A stretch of DNA of 64,000 nucleotides from Streptomyces seoulensis (GTDB taxonomy: Bacteria; Actinomycetota; Actinomycetes; Streptomycetales; Streptomycetaceae). The notes beneath the pieces were generated by a model. It searched no databases and was not told where the DNA came from. It worked only from the letters and a program-made list of their open reading frames with translations. Where the stretch lies: assembly GCF_022846655.1 (NCBI RefSeq), contig NZ_AP025667.1, positions 4,935,001 through 4,999,000 of the forward strand. The letters are read 5' to 3'. The number at the start of each line of letters is the position of its first letter. Position 1 is the stretch's first letter. Shown here in pieces: positions 17,771 to 26,426 of this stretch. The position numbers and the translations under genes are program-made.

Positions 17771-19264
17771 TCAGGCGGAGGCGGCCGGCGTGTACGGGGC
17801 CAGGTCGGCCGCCAGCTCCGCGTGCACCCGGACCTTGATCAGGGTGCCGTCGGCGGTGTGCTCCTCGGAGAGCACCTCGCCCTCGGTGTGGGCGCGGGCG
17901 ACGAGCTTGCCCTGCGTGTACGGCACGAGCGCCTCGACCTCGACCGAGGGACGGGGCAGCTCGTCGTCGATCAGGGTGAGCAGCTCCTCCAGACCCCGAC
18001 CGGTGCGTGCCGAGACGGCGATGGACCGCTTCTCGACCCGCAGCAGCCGCTGGAGGACCAGCGGGTCGGCCGCGTCCGCCTTGTTGATCACGACGATCTC
18101 GGGTACGCCGGTCGCGCCGACCTCCCGGATCACCTCACGCACGGCGGCGAGCTGCTCCTCCGGGACCGGGTGCGATCCGTCCACCACGTGCAGGATGAGG
18201 TCGGAGTCGGCGACCTCCTCCATGGTGGAGCGGAACGCCTCGACCAGATGGTGCGGCAGGTGCCGTACGAAGCCGACGGTGTCGGCCAGGGTGTACAGCC
18301 GGCCGCTCGGGGTCTCCGCGCGGCGGACGGTCGGGTCGAGGGTGGCGAACAGGGCGTTCTCCACCAGGACCCCCGCGCCCGTGAGGCGGTTGAGCAGGGA
18401 GGACTTGCCCGCGTTGGTGTAACCGGCGATGGCGACGGAGGGCACCTTGTTGCGGCGGCGCTCCTGGCGCTTGATCTCGCGGCCGGTCTTCATCTCCGCG
18501 ATCTCCCGGCGCATCTTCGCCATCTTCTCGCGGATACGGCGCCGGTCCGTCTCGATCTTGGTCTCACCGGGACCACGCGTGGCCAGGCCACCGCGACCGC
18601 CACCCATCTGCCGGGACAGCGACTGACCCCAGCCGCGCAGCCTCGGCAGCATGTACTGCATCTGCGCGAGCGCGACCTGCGCCTTGCCCTCCCGGGACTT
18701 GGCGTGCTGGGCGAAGATGTCGAGGATCAGGGCCGTACGGTCGATGACCTTGACCTTGACGACGTCCTCGAGCTGGATGAGCTGGCCGGGGCTCAGCTCA
18801 CCGTCGCAGATGACGGTGTCCGCGCCGGTCTCCATCACCACGTCGCGCAGCTCCAGGGCCTTGCCGGAGCCGATGTAGGTGGCCGCGTCGGGCTTGTCGC
18901 GGCGCTGGATCACGCCGTCGAGCACGAGGGCGCCCGCCGTCTCCGCGAGGGCGGCCAGCTCCGCGAGGGAGTTGTCCGCGTCCTGGGCGGTGCCGGTGGT
19001 CCACACCCCGACGAGCACGACCCGCTCCAGGCGGAGCTGGCGGTACTCGACCTCGGTGACGTCCTCCAGCTCGGTGGACAGCCCCGCCACACGGCGCAGG
19101 GCCGCGCGCTCGGAGCGGTCGAACTGGTCGCCGTCACGCTCGCCGTCCATGTCGTGCTTCCAGGCGACGTCCTCTTCCATCAGGGCATCGGCCCGAAGAC
19201 CTTCGGGGTAAGCGTGCGCGAGGCGCTTGGCGTCCTGTGAAGGGGAAGAAGAGGAGGAGGTCAT
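17771..19264 (-). CDS. hflX: Ribosome-associated GTPase HflX
   Basis: A 497-residue HflX, which splits stalled or hibernating 70S ribosomes. Order: a variable acidic N-terminal region (1-65), the HflX N-domain with TYIGSGKALEL, a long basic coiled coil (GPGETKIETDRRRIREKM onward), then the G domain with the P-loop GYTNAGKS near residue 285, DTVGF (G3) and NKAD (G4). Its length, longer than the roughly 430 residues of E. coli HflX, comes from the N-terminal extension. The ATG has AAGGA four bases upstream. It is likely a single-gene unit, with a terminator downstream and a 12-bp palindrome in its promoter region. Confidence 0.95.
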   Translation of the reverse strand: MTSSSSSPSQDAKRLAHAYPEGLRADALMEEDVAWKHDMDGERDGDQFDRSERAALRRVAGLSTELEDVTEVEYRQLRLERVVLVGVWTTGTAQDADNSLAELAALAETAGALVLDGVIQRRDKPDAATYIGSGKALELRDVVMETGADTVICDGELSPGQLIQLEDVVKVKVIDRTALILDIFAQHAKSREGKAQVALAQMQYMLPRLRGWGQSLSRQMGGGRGGLATRGPGETKIETDRRRIREKMAKMRREIAEMKTGREIKRQERRRNKVPSVAIAGYTNAGKSSLLNRLTGAGVLVENALFATLDPTVRRAETPSGRLYTLADTVGFVRHLPHHLVEAFRSTMEEVADSDLILHVVDGSHPVPEEQLAAVREVIREVGATGVPEIVVINKADAADPLVLQRLLRVEKRSIAVSARTGRGLEELLTLIDDELPRPSVEVEALVPYTQGKLVARAHTEGEVLSEEHTADGTLIKVRVHAELAADLAPYTPAASA

Positions 19265-19299
19265 TGGATCCTTAACGTCGAGGGGAGGACCGGTCCGAC

Positions 19300-19311
19300 G
19301 GTCGTACGACC
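19300..19311. promoter_or_regulatory. Perfect palindrome upstream of hflX
   Basis: GGTCGTACGACC, a 12-bp perfect palindrome 36 bases before the hflX start codon, in a 220-base gap that otherwise shows nothing recognisable. It could be an operator or a transcript hairpin. Confidence 0.35.
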
Positions 19312-19485
19312 TTCAGTCGGCGAGGGACCGGTGTGCATCAGGGACAACGCGCGGGTGTCCCGAGAGATTCCCGTGCGCCGCGCCGCGCCGACCGGAAGAT
19401 GTTCGCACGGCGCGGACCACCGCGTCATCGTGTTATCCGCCGTGGCGCCGGGCCGTCCGGCACCAGGGCGAGGGGCACCGGAGGG

Positions 19486-20997
19486 TCAGCTCTTCCGCTC
19501 GGCCGAGTCCGAGGGCGCCGGAGGCGGGACCTGCTTCCAGTCGGGGTGGCCGGGCATGGCCGGGGTCTTCTCGGCGTACAGCCAGTCCTGGAAGAAGCCG
19601 GTCAGATCGCGGCCGCCGATGGCGGAGGCGAGGCGGACGAAGTCGGCGGTGCCGACGCTGGTGTCCCGGTTCTCCTGGACCCACACCTTCTCCAGCCGCT
19701 CGAAGGCGGCGTCGCCGATCTCCTGGCGCAGCGCGAACAGCACCAGCGCCGCCCCGTCGTAGATGTTGGGGCGGAAGATGCCGATCTTCTGGCCGGGGGC
19801 GGGCGGCTTGGGCCTGGCGGGCGGTCCCCCGGCGGCACGCCAGCGGTCGGAGGCACCGTAGGCGGCCTTCATGCGGGCCTCCAGGGGCCGGTCCGCCTTC
19901 TCCTCGGCGTAGAGGGCCTCGTACCAGGTGGCGTGTCCCTCGTTCAGCCAGACGTCGGACCAGGTGCGGGGGCTGACGCTGTCGCCGAACCACTGGTGGG
20001 ACAGCTCGTGGACCATGACCGACTCGATGTACCACTTGGGGTAGGCGGGCTCGGTGAAGATGTCCTTCTCGAACAGCGACAGGGTCTGGGTCTCCAGCTC
20101 GAAACCGGTGCTGGCCTGCGCCATCAGCACGCCGTAGGTCTCGAACGGGTAGGGGCCGATCTTCTTCTCCATCCAGGAGATCTGGTCCGGCGTCTTCGCG
20201 AGCCAGGGCTCCAGCTCCTGCTTGTCGGCCGCGGGCACCACGTCGCGCAGCGGCAGCCCGTGCGGGCCCTCGCGGTGGACGACGGCGGAGCGGCCGATGG
20301 ACACCTGGGCGAGTTCGGTGGCCATGGGGTGCTGGGAGCGGTAGCTCCAGGTGGTGGAGTCGCCGGCCTTCACCGCGCCGGTCGGCAGCCCGTTGGCGAC
20401 GGCCGTGTAGCCGTTCGGGGCGGTGACGTGGAAGGTGAACATCGCCTTGTCGGAGGGGTGGTCGTTGCACGGGAAGACCAGGTGCGCGGCGTCGGCCTGG
20501 TTGGCCATGGCGAGGCCGTCGGTGGTCCGCACCCAGCCGCCGTCCTGATCCTCGGCGGCGATGGGGTCGCTGGTGTGCCGGACGGTGATCCGGGTCAGGC
20601 TGCCCAGCGGCAGCGCGTGGTCCGGGGTGACGACGAGGTCCTCACCGGCACCGGTGAAGTCGGCCTCGCGGCCGTCGACCTCGACGGACTCGACGGTGCC
20701 GTGCGCGAAGTCGAGGTTGATCCGCTTCAGGGAGCTGGTGATCCGGGCCTCGATGGTGGTGACGGCACGGAGCGGCTTGTCGTTGCTGCCGGGGTAGGTG
20801 AAGGCCAGGTCGTACGCGGCCACGTCGTAGCCGGGGTTGCCCAGGTCCGGGAAGATCCGGTCGCCGACGCCCAGCGGTTCGGCGGGGGCTCCGGCGGCGA
20901 CGAGGCAGACCGTGACGGCCGAGGCGAGCAGGGCCGCCTTCGGGCGCCGGAGGAACCGGCGTGCGGGGTGGGGGCGCGTGGGGCGAGTGAGCAGCAT
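19486..20997 (-). CDS. Secreted M1 family metallopeptidase
   Basis: A 503-residue exported aminopeptidase. An N-terminal Arg-rich segment and a hydrophobic stretch (about residues 21-38, AALLASAVTVCLVAAGAPAE) form a signal peptide. The zinc site HELSH is near 330-334, with the third ligand in NEGHA about 19 residues later, the M1 signature. The gluzincin fold is complete, but the protein is shorter than cytosolic PepN (about 850 residues), as expected for the secreted M1 subfamily. The C-terminus is Pro/Lys rich. No strong ribosome site (GGTGGGGC) precedes the ATG. Probably trims extracellular peptides. Confidence 0.88.
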   Translation of the reverse strand: MLLTRPTRPHPARRFLRRPKAALLASAVTVCLVAAGAPAEPLGVGDRIFPDLGNPGYDVAAYDLAFTYPGSNDKPLRAVTTIEARITSSLKRINLDFAHGTVESVEVDGREADFTGAGEDLVVTPDHALPLGSLTRITVRHTSDPIAAEDQDGGWVRTTDGLAMANQADAAHLVFPCNDHPSDKAMFTFHVTAPNGYTAVANGLPTGAVKAGDSTTWSYRSQHPMATELAQVSIGRSAVVHREGPHGLPLRDVVPAADKQELEPWLAKTPDQISWMEKKIGPYPFETYGVLMAQASTGFELETQTLSLFEKDIFTEPAYPKWYIESVMVHELSHQWFGDSVSPRTWSDVWLNEGHATWYEALYAEEKADRPLEARMKAAYGASDRWRAAGGPPARPKPPAPGQKIGIFRPNIYDGAALVLFALRQEIGDAAFERLEKVWVQENRDTSVGTADFVRLASAIGGRDLTGFFQDWLYAEKTPAMPGHPDWKQVPPPAPSDSAERKS

Positions 20998-21096
20998 GCC
21001 CCACCGCTACCAGCGCGCCGCCGTCCGGCGGCGACGGCGCGCGTCGGACCCACCCGATCGGGTCGGTCCGGCGGGGTCTTCCGCGCTTTCCGTCGG

Positions 21097-23223
21097 TCAG
21101 GCGGCGGGCGCCTGGGCACGGCTCACGTCGTACACGCCCGGCACGTCGCGCATCGCGCGCATCAGGGTGGGCAGTTCGCCGGCGTCGGGGAGCTGGAGGG
21201 TGTAGGTGTGGCGGACGCGCTGCTGGTTGGGTGACTCCACGGTGGCGGAGACGATCTCGGCGCCCTCCTGGGCGATCGCCTCGGTGAGGTCGGCCAGCAG
21301 ATGCGGACGGCTGAACGATTCGGCGACCAGGGTGACCCGGCACGCGGTGGTGTCTCCCCAGCGCACGGCGATCTCCGCGCGCCCCCGGTTCTTCATGTCG
21401 GCGACCATGGAGCACTCCACCCGGTGCACGGTCACCGCTCCCCCACGCACGGCGAAGCCGACGATGCCGTCGGGCGGCACGGGCGTACAGCATCCGGCGA
21501 GCCGCACCGGGCCGCCCGGCTCGTCCAGCAGGACGTCGGCGCCCCTGGGGCGCGCGGCCGGGGCGCTGCTGGTGGGACGCGTCCCGCCGGGTCCGTCGGC
21601 GGCGTCCGGGGAGCGGCCGTCGGCGCCGGGGTGGGCCGCCAGCCAGCGCTGGATGGCGATGCGCGCGGCCGGGGTGTGGGCGTGGTCCAGCCACTCGCGG
21701 GAGGGCTCGGAGGCCGGGTCCTGCCCCATGAGCAACTGGACGGTGTCGCCGTCGCGCAGGACGGTGCTGAGGGTGGCCAGGCGGCCGTTGACGCGGGCGC
21801 CGATGCAGGCGTGGGCGTCCTCCCCGTACTGCGCGTAGGCGGCGTCCACGCAGGTGGCGCCCTCGGGGAGGCCCAGGGTGCCGCCGTCGGGACGGACGAC
21901 GGTGATCTCGCGGTCCTGGGCGAGGTCGTCGCGCAGGGTGGACCAGAAGGTGTCGGGGTCGGAGGCACCCTGCTGCCAGTCCAGCAGGCGGGAGAGCCAG
22001 CCGGGGCGGGTGGGGTCGGCGCGTTCGCCGTCGAGGCTCGCGGTCTGCTCCTCGGCGGGCGGCGTGTAGGGGTTGCCGAGGGCGATCACGCCGGCCTCGG
22101 CGGCCTGGTGCATGTGGTGGGTGCGGATGAGGACTTCGACGACCTGGCCGTCCGGGCGGGCCACGGCGGTGTGCAGCGACTGGTAGAGGTTGAACTTCGG
22201 TACGGCGATGAAGTCCTTGAACTCCGAGACGACCGGCGTCAGACAGGTGTGCAGTTCACCGAGGACGGCGTAGCAGTCCGCGTCCTCGTTCACGAGCACC
22301 AGCAGGCGGCCGAAGTCGGTGCCGCGCAGCGGACCGCGTTTGCGGGAGACACGGTGGACGGAGACGAAGTGGCGGGGCCGGATGAGCACTTCGGCCGGGA
22401 TGTCGGCCTCGCGCAGCACGGCGCGCACCTCGTCGGCGACCTCGGCCAGGGGGTCCTCGCGGGCGGCGTTCTCGGCGATGAGTTCGCTGGTGCGGGCGTA
22501 TTCCTCGGGGTGGAGGATGGCGAAGACGAGGTCTTCCAGCTCGGTCTTCAGGGCCTGCACACCGAGTCGTTCGGCGAGCGGGATGAGGACGTCGCGGGTG
22601 ACCTTGGCGATCCGCGCCTGCTTCTCGGGGCGCATCACGCCGAGGGTGCGCATGTTGTGCAGGCGGTCGGCGAGTTTGATCGACATCACGCGTACGTCGT
22701 TGCCGGTGGCGACGAGCATCTTGCGGAAGGTCTCCGGCTCGGCGGCGGCGCCGTAGTCGACCTTCTCCAGCTTGGTCACGCCGTCGACGAGATAACGGAC
22801 CTCCTCCCCGAACTCCTCGCGGACCTGGTCGAGCGTCACCTCGGTGTCCTCGACCGTGTCATGGAGGAGGGAGGCGGTCAGGGTGGTGGTCTCGGCGCCC
22901 AGTTCGGCGAGGATCAGGGTGACCGCGAGGGGGTGGGTGATGTACGGCTCGCCGCTCTTGCGCATCTGGCCCCGGTGGGAGGACTCGGCGAGGAGGTAGG
23001 CGCGGCGCAGGGGGTCGAGGTCGGCGTCGGGGTGGTGGGCGCGGTGGGCCTCGGCCACGTGCCCGATGGCGTCGGGCAGTCTGCTCCGCACTGCGGGGCC
23101 GAGCAGCGCGGCCCGGCCGAGCCTGCGCAGGTCGATCCGCGGCCGGGACTTCCTGCGGGCCACCGTGGGCGCCGTGGGCGCTACCGGGCCTGGGCTCGCA
23201 GGGTTCGTGGCCTCCGCACTCAT
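21097..23223 (-). CDS. rshA: RelA/SpoT homologue (RshA-type)
   Basis: A 708-residue RSH protein with HD hydrolase, synthetase, TGS and ACT domains in order. The hydrolase has H97 (YITHPLA) and H121-D122 (LLHDTVEDT), so (p)ppGpp degradation looks intact. The synthetase keeps EFKDFIAVPK and YQSLHTAV, but the usual GRPKHxYSI is IRPRHFVSVHR and EVQIRT is EVLIRT, so synthesis may be weak. TGS is at about 480-545 and ACT at the end. ATG at 23223 is chosen for its perfect GGAGGTGCCC leader; the frame stays open further upstream. The S. coelicolor genome has a separate main relA elsewhere. Confidence 0.88.
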   Translation of the reverse strand: MSAEATNPASPGPVAPTAPTVARRKSRPRIDLRRLGRAALLGPAVRSRLPDAIGHVAEAHRAHHPDADLDPLRRAYLLAESSHRGQMRKSGEPYITHPLAVTLILAELGAETTTLTASLLHDTVEDTEVTLDQVREEFGEEVRYLVDGVTKLEKVDYGAAAEPETFRKMLVATGNDVRVMSIKLADRLHNMRTLGVMRPEKQARIAKVTRDVLIPLAERLGVQALKTELEDLVFAILHPEEYARTSELIAENAAREDPLAEVADEVRAVLREADIPAEVLIRPRHFVSVHRVSRKRGPLRGTDFGRLLVLVNEDADCYAVLGELHTCLTPVVSEFKDFIAVPKFNLYQSLHTAVARPDGQVVEVLIRTHHMHQAAEAGVIALGNPYTPPAEEQTASLDGERADPTRPGWLSRLLDWQQGASDPDTFWSTLRDDLAQDREITVVRPDGGTLGLPEGATCVDAAYAQYGEDAHACIGARVNGRLATLSTVLRDGDTVQLLMGQDPASEPSREWLDHAHTPAARIAIQRWLAAHPGADGRSPDAADGPGGTRPTSSAPAARPRGADVLLDEPGGPVRLAGCCTPVPPDGIVGFAVRGGAVTVHRVECSMVADMKNRGRAEIAVRWGDTTACRVTLVAESFSRPHLLADLTEAIAQEGAEIVSATVESPNQQRVRHTYTLQLPDAGELPTLMRAMRDVPGVYDVSRAQAPAA

Positions 23224-23428
23224 GGGCACCTCCGGCTCGTGGACCGGCGGACGGGGCCCGAAGGGCATACGCGACTCAGGGTTGGCGACGTTCCCCCGTC
23301 CGTGCCGGTGCTTGATGCTACCGAGCCCATCACGTGCGACCGACCGCCTCTCGGCCAGCGTGAAACGGATCACCCATTCGAGCGACGACGGGGAGGTTTA
23401 GAGTTTGCGCCACGTGCCCTCCAGTCGT

Positions 23429-23466
23429 CAGCGGTTTCGAAGTGCCTTGCTGTCGGAGAACCGCTG
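23429..23466 (-). terminator. Weak hairpin after dapF
   Basis: CAGCGGTT (23429-23436) pairs with AACCGCTG (23459-23466) across a 22-base loop. It lies in the 284-base gap between dapF and rshA, 42 bases past the dapF stop. Possible terminator; no T-tract. Confidence 0.35.
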
Positions 23467-23507
23467 GTCCCCGGCTTCCGGAGCCGCCAGGGAGCGGTAC
23501 GTCCAGG

Positions 23508-24398
23508 TCAGCGGGGTGCGTTTTCCAGCCACTCGGGGGCGATCTCGCCCTCGGCGACGATCACGGCGGGGCCCGTCATCTCGATCTCCCCGTCCGGCCG
23601 CTCGGTGATGACCAGCCGGCCGCCGGGCACGTCAACGACGTAGGTCGCCGGGGTGCCGGTGACGGCCGGGTCGGCGTCGTCGCGCCGGGCGGCGGCCACG
23701 GCGACGGCGCACGCGCCGGTGCCGCACGAACGGGTCTCGCCGGAACCCCGCTCGTGCACGCGCATCGCGACGTGCCCGGGGGCCCGGTCGACGACGAACT
23801 CCACGTTGACACCGTCCGGGTAGGCCCCCTCCGGGCCGACCGGCGGCGCGGTGTAGAGGTCACCGGCGTGATCGAGGTCGTCCACGAAGGCGACGGCGTG
23901 CGGGTTGCCCATGTTCACGTTCCGCGCGGGCCATTCGCGTGCGCCGACCCTGACCGTGACCTCACCCTCGGGCAGGCGGGCCCGGCCCATGCCCACGGTG
24001 ACGTCTCCGGCGCCGGAACCGTCCTCGGAGGTCTTGGCGATGTGGACCCGCTTCACGCCCCCGCGCGTGGCGATGGTGAGGTCACCTTCGCCCACATGTC
24101 CGGCGTGCTGGAGGTAGCGCGCGAACACACGCACTCCGTTGCCGCACATCTCGGCGATCGAGCCGTCGCCGTTGCGGTAGTCCATGAACCACTCGGCTTC
24201 GGCGGCCATGTCACGGGCCTCGGGATGCGCCGCGGAGCGCACCACGTGCAGGACACCGTCGCCGCCGATGCCGGCACGGCGGTCGCAGAGGGCGGCCACG
24301 GCGGCGGGCGTCAGATCGATGGCGTTCTCGGGGTCGGGCACGATCACGAAGTCGTTCTCGGTGCCGTGTCCCTTGAGGAATGCGATCCGCGTGCTCAT
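23508..24398 (-). CDS. dapF: Diaminopimelate epimerase
   Basis: A 296-residue DapF converting LL- to meso-diaminopimelate for lysine and peptidoglycan synthesis (Streptomyces wall itself uses LL-DAP). The two catalytic cysteines are C85 (EMCGNGVR) and C225 (RSCGTGAC), each in its conserved loop, and the N-terminal FLKGHGTENDFV matches the family. The ATG is chosen because TACGAT ends six bases before it, giving a leaderless transcript; the GAGGG touching the ATG is too close to act as a ribosome site. Confidence 0.95.
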   Translation of the reverse strand: MSTRIAFLKGHGTENDFVIVPDPENAIDLTPAAVAALCDRRAGIGGDGVLHVVRSAAHPEARDMAAEAEWFMDYRNGDGSIAEMCGNGVRVFARYLQHAGHVGEGDLTIATRGGVKRVHIAKTSEDGSGAGDVTVGMGRARLPEGEVTVRVGAREWPARNVNMGNPHAVAFVDDLDHAGDLYTAPPVGPEGAYPDGVNVEFVVDRAPGHVAMRVHERGSGETRSCGTGACAVAVAAARRDDADPAVTGTPATYVVDVPGGRLVITERPDGEIEMTGPAVIVAEGEIAPEWLENAPR

Positions 24399-24442
24399 CC
24401 CTCGATCGTACGGGGTGGCCGCCACGGCGTCCGGGGACGGCC

Positions 24443-24943
24443 CTAGCGGAGCCGGGCGACCCGCCACACGGCGAGGACGGCGACGACGCCCACGAGCAGG
24501 GCGTAGGTGAGCACGACGCGCCAGTCGGCACGGCGGCCGGAGCCGCGCGGGGGAAGGCCCGGCCAGGTGTAGCCGACGCGGCGGGCGGCCATCATGCCCC
24601 AGCCGGCGGCGCAGGAGCAGATCAGCAGGCCCAGCATGGCGATGACCGCGCCGCTGTCGCCGAAGTCGAAGGCGAGCGGGAAGGCGAACATCAGCGAGCC
24701 GAGGGCGGCCAGGCCCACGATGGGCGCGAGCTGCCAGATGCGCAGCCGCCGCTGGGGACGCAGTTCGACCTCGACCTCGGGTCCGCCCGCGAACATCTCC
24801 TCGGGGGTCGGTCCGTCGGCGGTGACCACGACCGGGAGGTCGTCCGGACCGTCGTCGGTCAGACGGTCCTCGACGCCGGGCTCGTCACTGTCGGTGGTGA
24901 TGTGCTCGGTGCCTGCTGCGGTGTCACGAGGGCTGGCCTCCAT
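24443..24943 (-). CDS. Small integral membrane protein
   Basis: A 166-residue protein with an acidic, probably cytoplasmic N-terminal half (residues 1-70, rich in Asp/Glu/Thr) and about three membrane spans: IVGLAALGSLMFAFPLAF, AVIAMLGLLICSCAAGW and VVLTYALLVGVVAVLAVW. I do not recognise the family. The ATG at 24943 has GGGAGGG nine bases upstream. It sits 44 bases before dapF on the same strand but dapF has its own promoter-like box. Confidence 0.7.
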   Translation of the reverse strand: MEASPRDTAAGTEHITTDSDEPGVEDRLTDDGPDDLPVVVTADGPTPEEMFAGGPEVEVELRPQRRLRIWQLAPIVGLAALGSLMFAFPLAFDFGDSGAVIAMLGLLICSCAAGWGMMAARRVGYTWPGLPPRGSGRRADWRVVLTYALLVGVVAVLAVWRVARLR

Positions 24944-25050
24944 CGCCACGCGCCCTCCCAACTAGGACTTCACTGGTCGATCGAAGCTCGATGATGGCAC
25001 GGCGCCGGAGGCCGGGTTGACCGGTGGCGCATCCCGATGCCAGGACGTGA

Positions 25051-25989
25051 TCAGGCTGTGACCGGTCGTTCGACCAACGCCAGCGCCAGCCCCGGAAGTT
25101 CCCCGCGGTCCGCCACGGCCCCGCTGAGCCAGTGCACCCTGGGGTCCCGCCGGAACCAGGTGTCCTGGCGGCGCGCGAAGCGCTTGGTGGAGCGCACGGT
25201 CTCCGCGCGCGCCTCCTCCTCGGTGCACTCCCCGGCGAGGGCGTTGAGCACCTGCTGATAGCCGAGCGCGCGGGCGGCGGTACGCCCCTCGCGCAGGCCC
25301 TGGGCCTCCAGCGCGCGCACCTCGTCGACGAGCCCGGCCTCCCACATGCGGTCGACGCGGCGCGCGATGCGCTCGTCGAGCTCGGGACGGGCGACGTCGA
25401 CGCCGATCTGGAGGGTGTCGTAGACCGAGTCGTGACCGGGGAGGTTGGCCGTGAAGGGCCTGCCGGTGATCTCGATGACCTCCAGGGCGCGGACGATGCG
25501 GCGCCCGTTGCTGGGCAGGATGGCGCGGCCCGCGTCGGGGTCGGCGGCGGCCAGCCGGGCGTGCAGGGCGCCGGGGCCGCGCAGGGCCAACTCGTCCTCC
25601 AGGCGGGCCCGGACCTCGGGGTCGGTGCCGGGGAACTCCAGGTTGTCGACGGCGCCGCGCACGTACAGTCCGGAGCCGCCGACCAGGATCGGCCAGCGGC
25701 CCTCGGAGAGCAGGGCGTCGATGCGGGCGCGGGCCAGCTTCTGGTACTCGGCGACGGAGGCGGCGACCGTCACGTCCCAGATGTCCAGCAGGTGGTGCGG
25801 GACGCCGCCGCGCTCCTCGGGGGTGAGCTTGGCGGTGCCGATGTCCATCCCCCGGTAGAGCTGCATCGAGTCGGCGTTGATGACCTCGCCGCCGAGCTGC
25901 TGGGCCAGGAAGACGCCGAGGTCGGACTTTCCGGCCGCGGTGGGGCCGACGACGGCGATGACACGGGGGGCGGGGGATGCACTGCTCAC
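25051..25989 (-). CDS. miaA: tRNA dimethylallyltransferase
   Basis: A 312-residue MiaA that adds a dimethylallyl group to A37 of tRNAs reading UNN codons. The P-loop GPTAAGKS is at 15-22, INADSMQLYRGMDIGTAK follows, and GGSGLYVR and KRFARRQDTWFR are characteristic. The GTG start has a weak GAGACT box six bases upstream. Its product is the substrate of MiaB, encoded 1.2 kb upstream at 27.2-28.7 kb on the same strand, with two small genes between them. Confidence 0.95.
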   Translation of the reverse strand: MSSASPAPRVIAVVGPTAAGKSDLGVFLAQQLGGEVINADSMQLYRGMDIGTAKLTPEERGGVPHHLLDIWDVTVAASVAEYQKLARARIDALLSEGRWPILVGGSGLYVRGAVDNLEFPGTDPEVRARLEDELALRGPGALHARLAAADPDAGRAILPSNGRRIVRALEVIEITGRPFTANLPGHDSVYDTLQIGVDVARPELDERIARRVDRMWEAGLVDEVRALEAQGLREGRTAARALGYQQVLNALAGECTEEEARAETVRSTKRFARRQDTWFRRDPRVHWLSGAVADRGELPGLALALVERPVTA

Positions 25990-26090
25990 CGCACCAGTCT
26001 CGCAAACGTTCCGGTGCCGTCGGCGGCCGACGGGGAATGCCGGGCCCTCGGGCGGGCAAGGGTGACGGGTGGGGTCCAGGTGAGCGCGTG

Positions 26091-26116
26091 GTGTGACGCC
26101 TCCCGAGGAGGGGTAG
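26091..26116 (+). promoter_or_regulatory. Possible stress sigma (SigB-type) promoter
   Basis: GTGTGA (26091-26096), 14 bases, then GGGTAG (26111-26116), close to the Streptomyces SigB-like pattern GNNT-N14-16-GGGTAY. It points at the small MT0933-like gene whose start is 56 bases downstream. Confidence 0.35.
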
Positions 26117-26171
26117 CGTCCCTCCCGAGTGCCGCAATCAGGCGCATTTGGGTTGTTCCGGAAGGTGGATC

Positions 26172-26426
26172 ATGGGTCTGTTCGACAATGTGAAGGCCGC
26201 GCTCGGCCCGGCCAAGGACAAGGTGACGGACCTGGCCCGGCAGCACGGCGACAAGGTGCAGGGCGGCATCGACAAGGCCGCTCAGGTGGTCGACGAGCGG
26301 ACCAAGGGCAAGTACACCGACAAGATCCACGCCGGTACGGACAAGGCGAAGGAAGCGGTGGACCGCCTCGGCCAGGAGGGCCACAAGCCCGGCGAGGGCG
26401 GCCCGCAGACCCCGCCGAAGAGCTAG
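26172..26426 (+). CDS. MT0933-like antitoxin-family small protein
   Basis: An 84-residue, highly charged helical protein, starting MGLFDNVKAALGPAKDK and repeating K/D/A-rich heptads. It matches the MT0933/Rv0909 antitoxin family by my recollection of its N-terminus. That family is named after an Mtb pair in which the toxin is an SRPBCC-like protein; no such gene is adjacent here, so the antitoxin label may be nominal. The ATG has GGTGG five bases upstream. It converges on the dioxygenase-like gene and the two stop codons overlap by four bases (CTAG). Confidence 0.7.
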   Translation: MGLFDNVKAALGPAKDKVTDLARQHGDKVQGGIDKAAQVVDERTKGKYTDKIHAGTDKAKEAVDRLGQEGHKPGEGGPQTPPKS

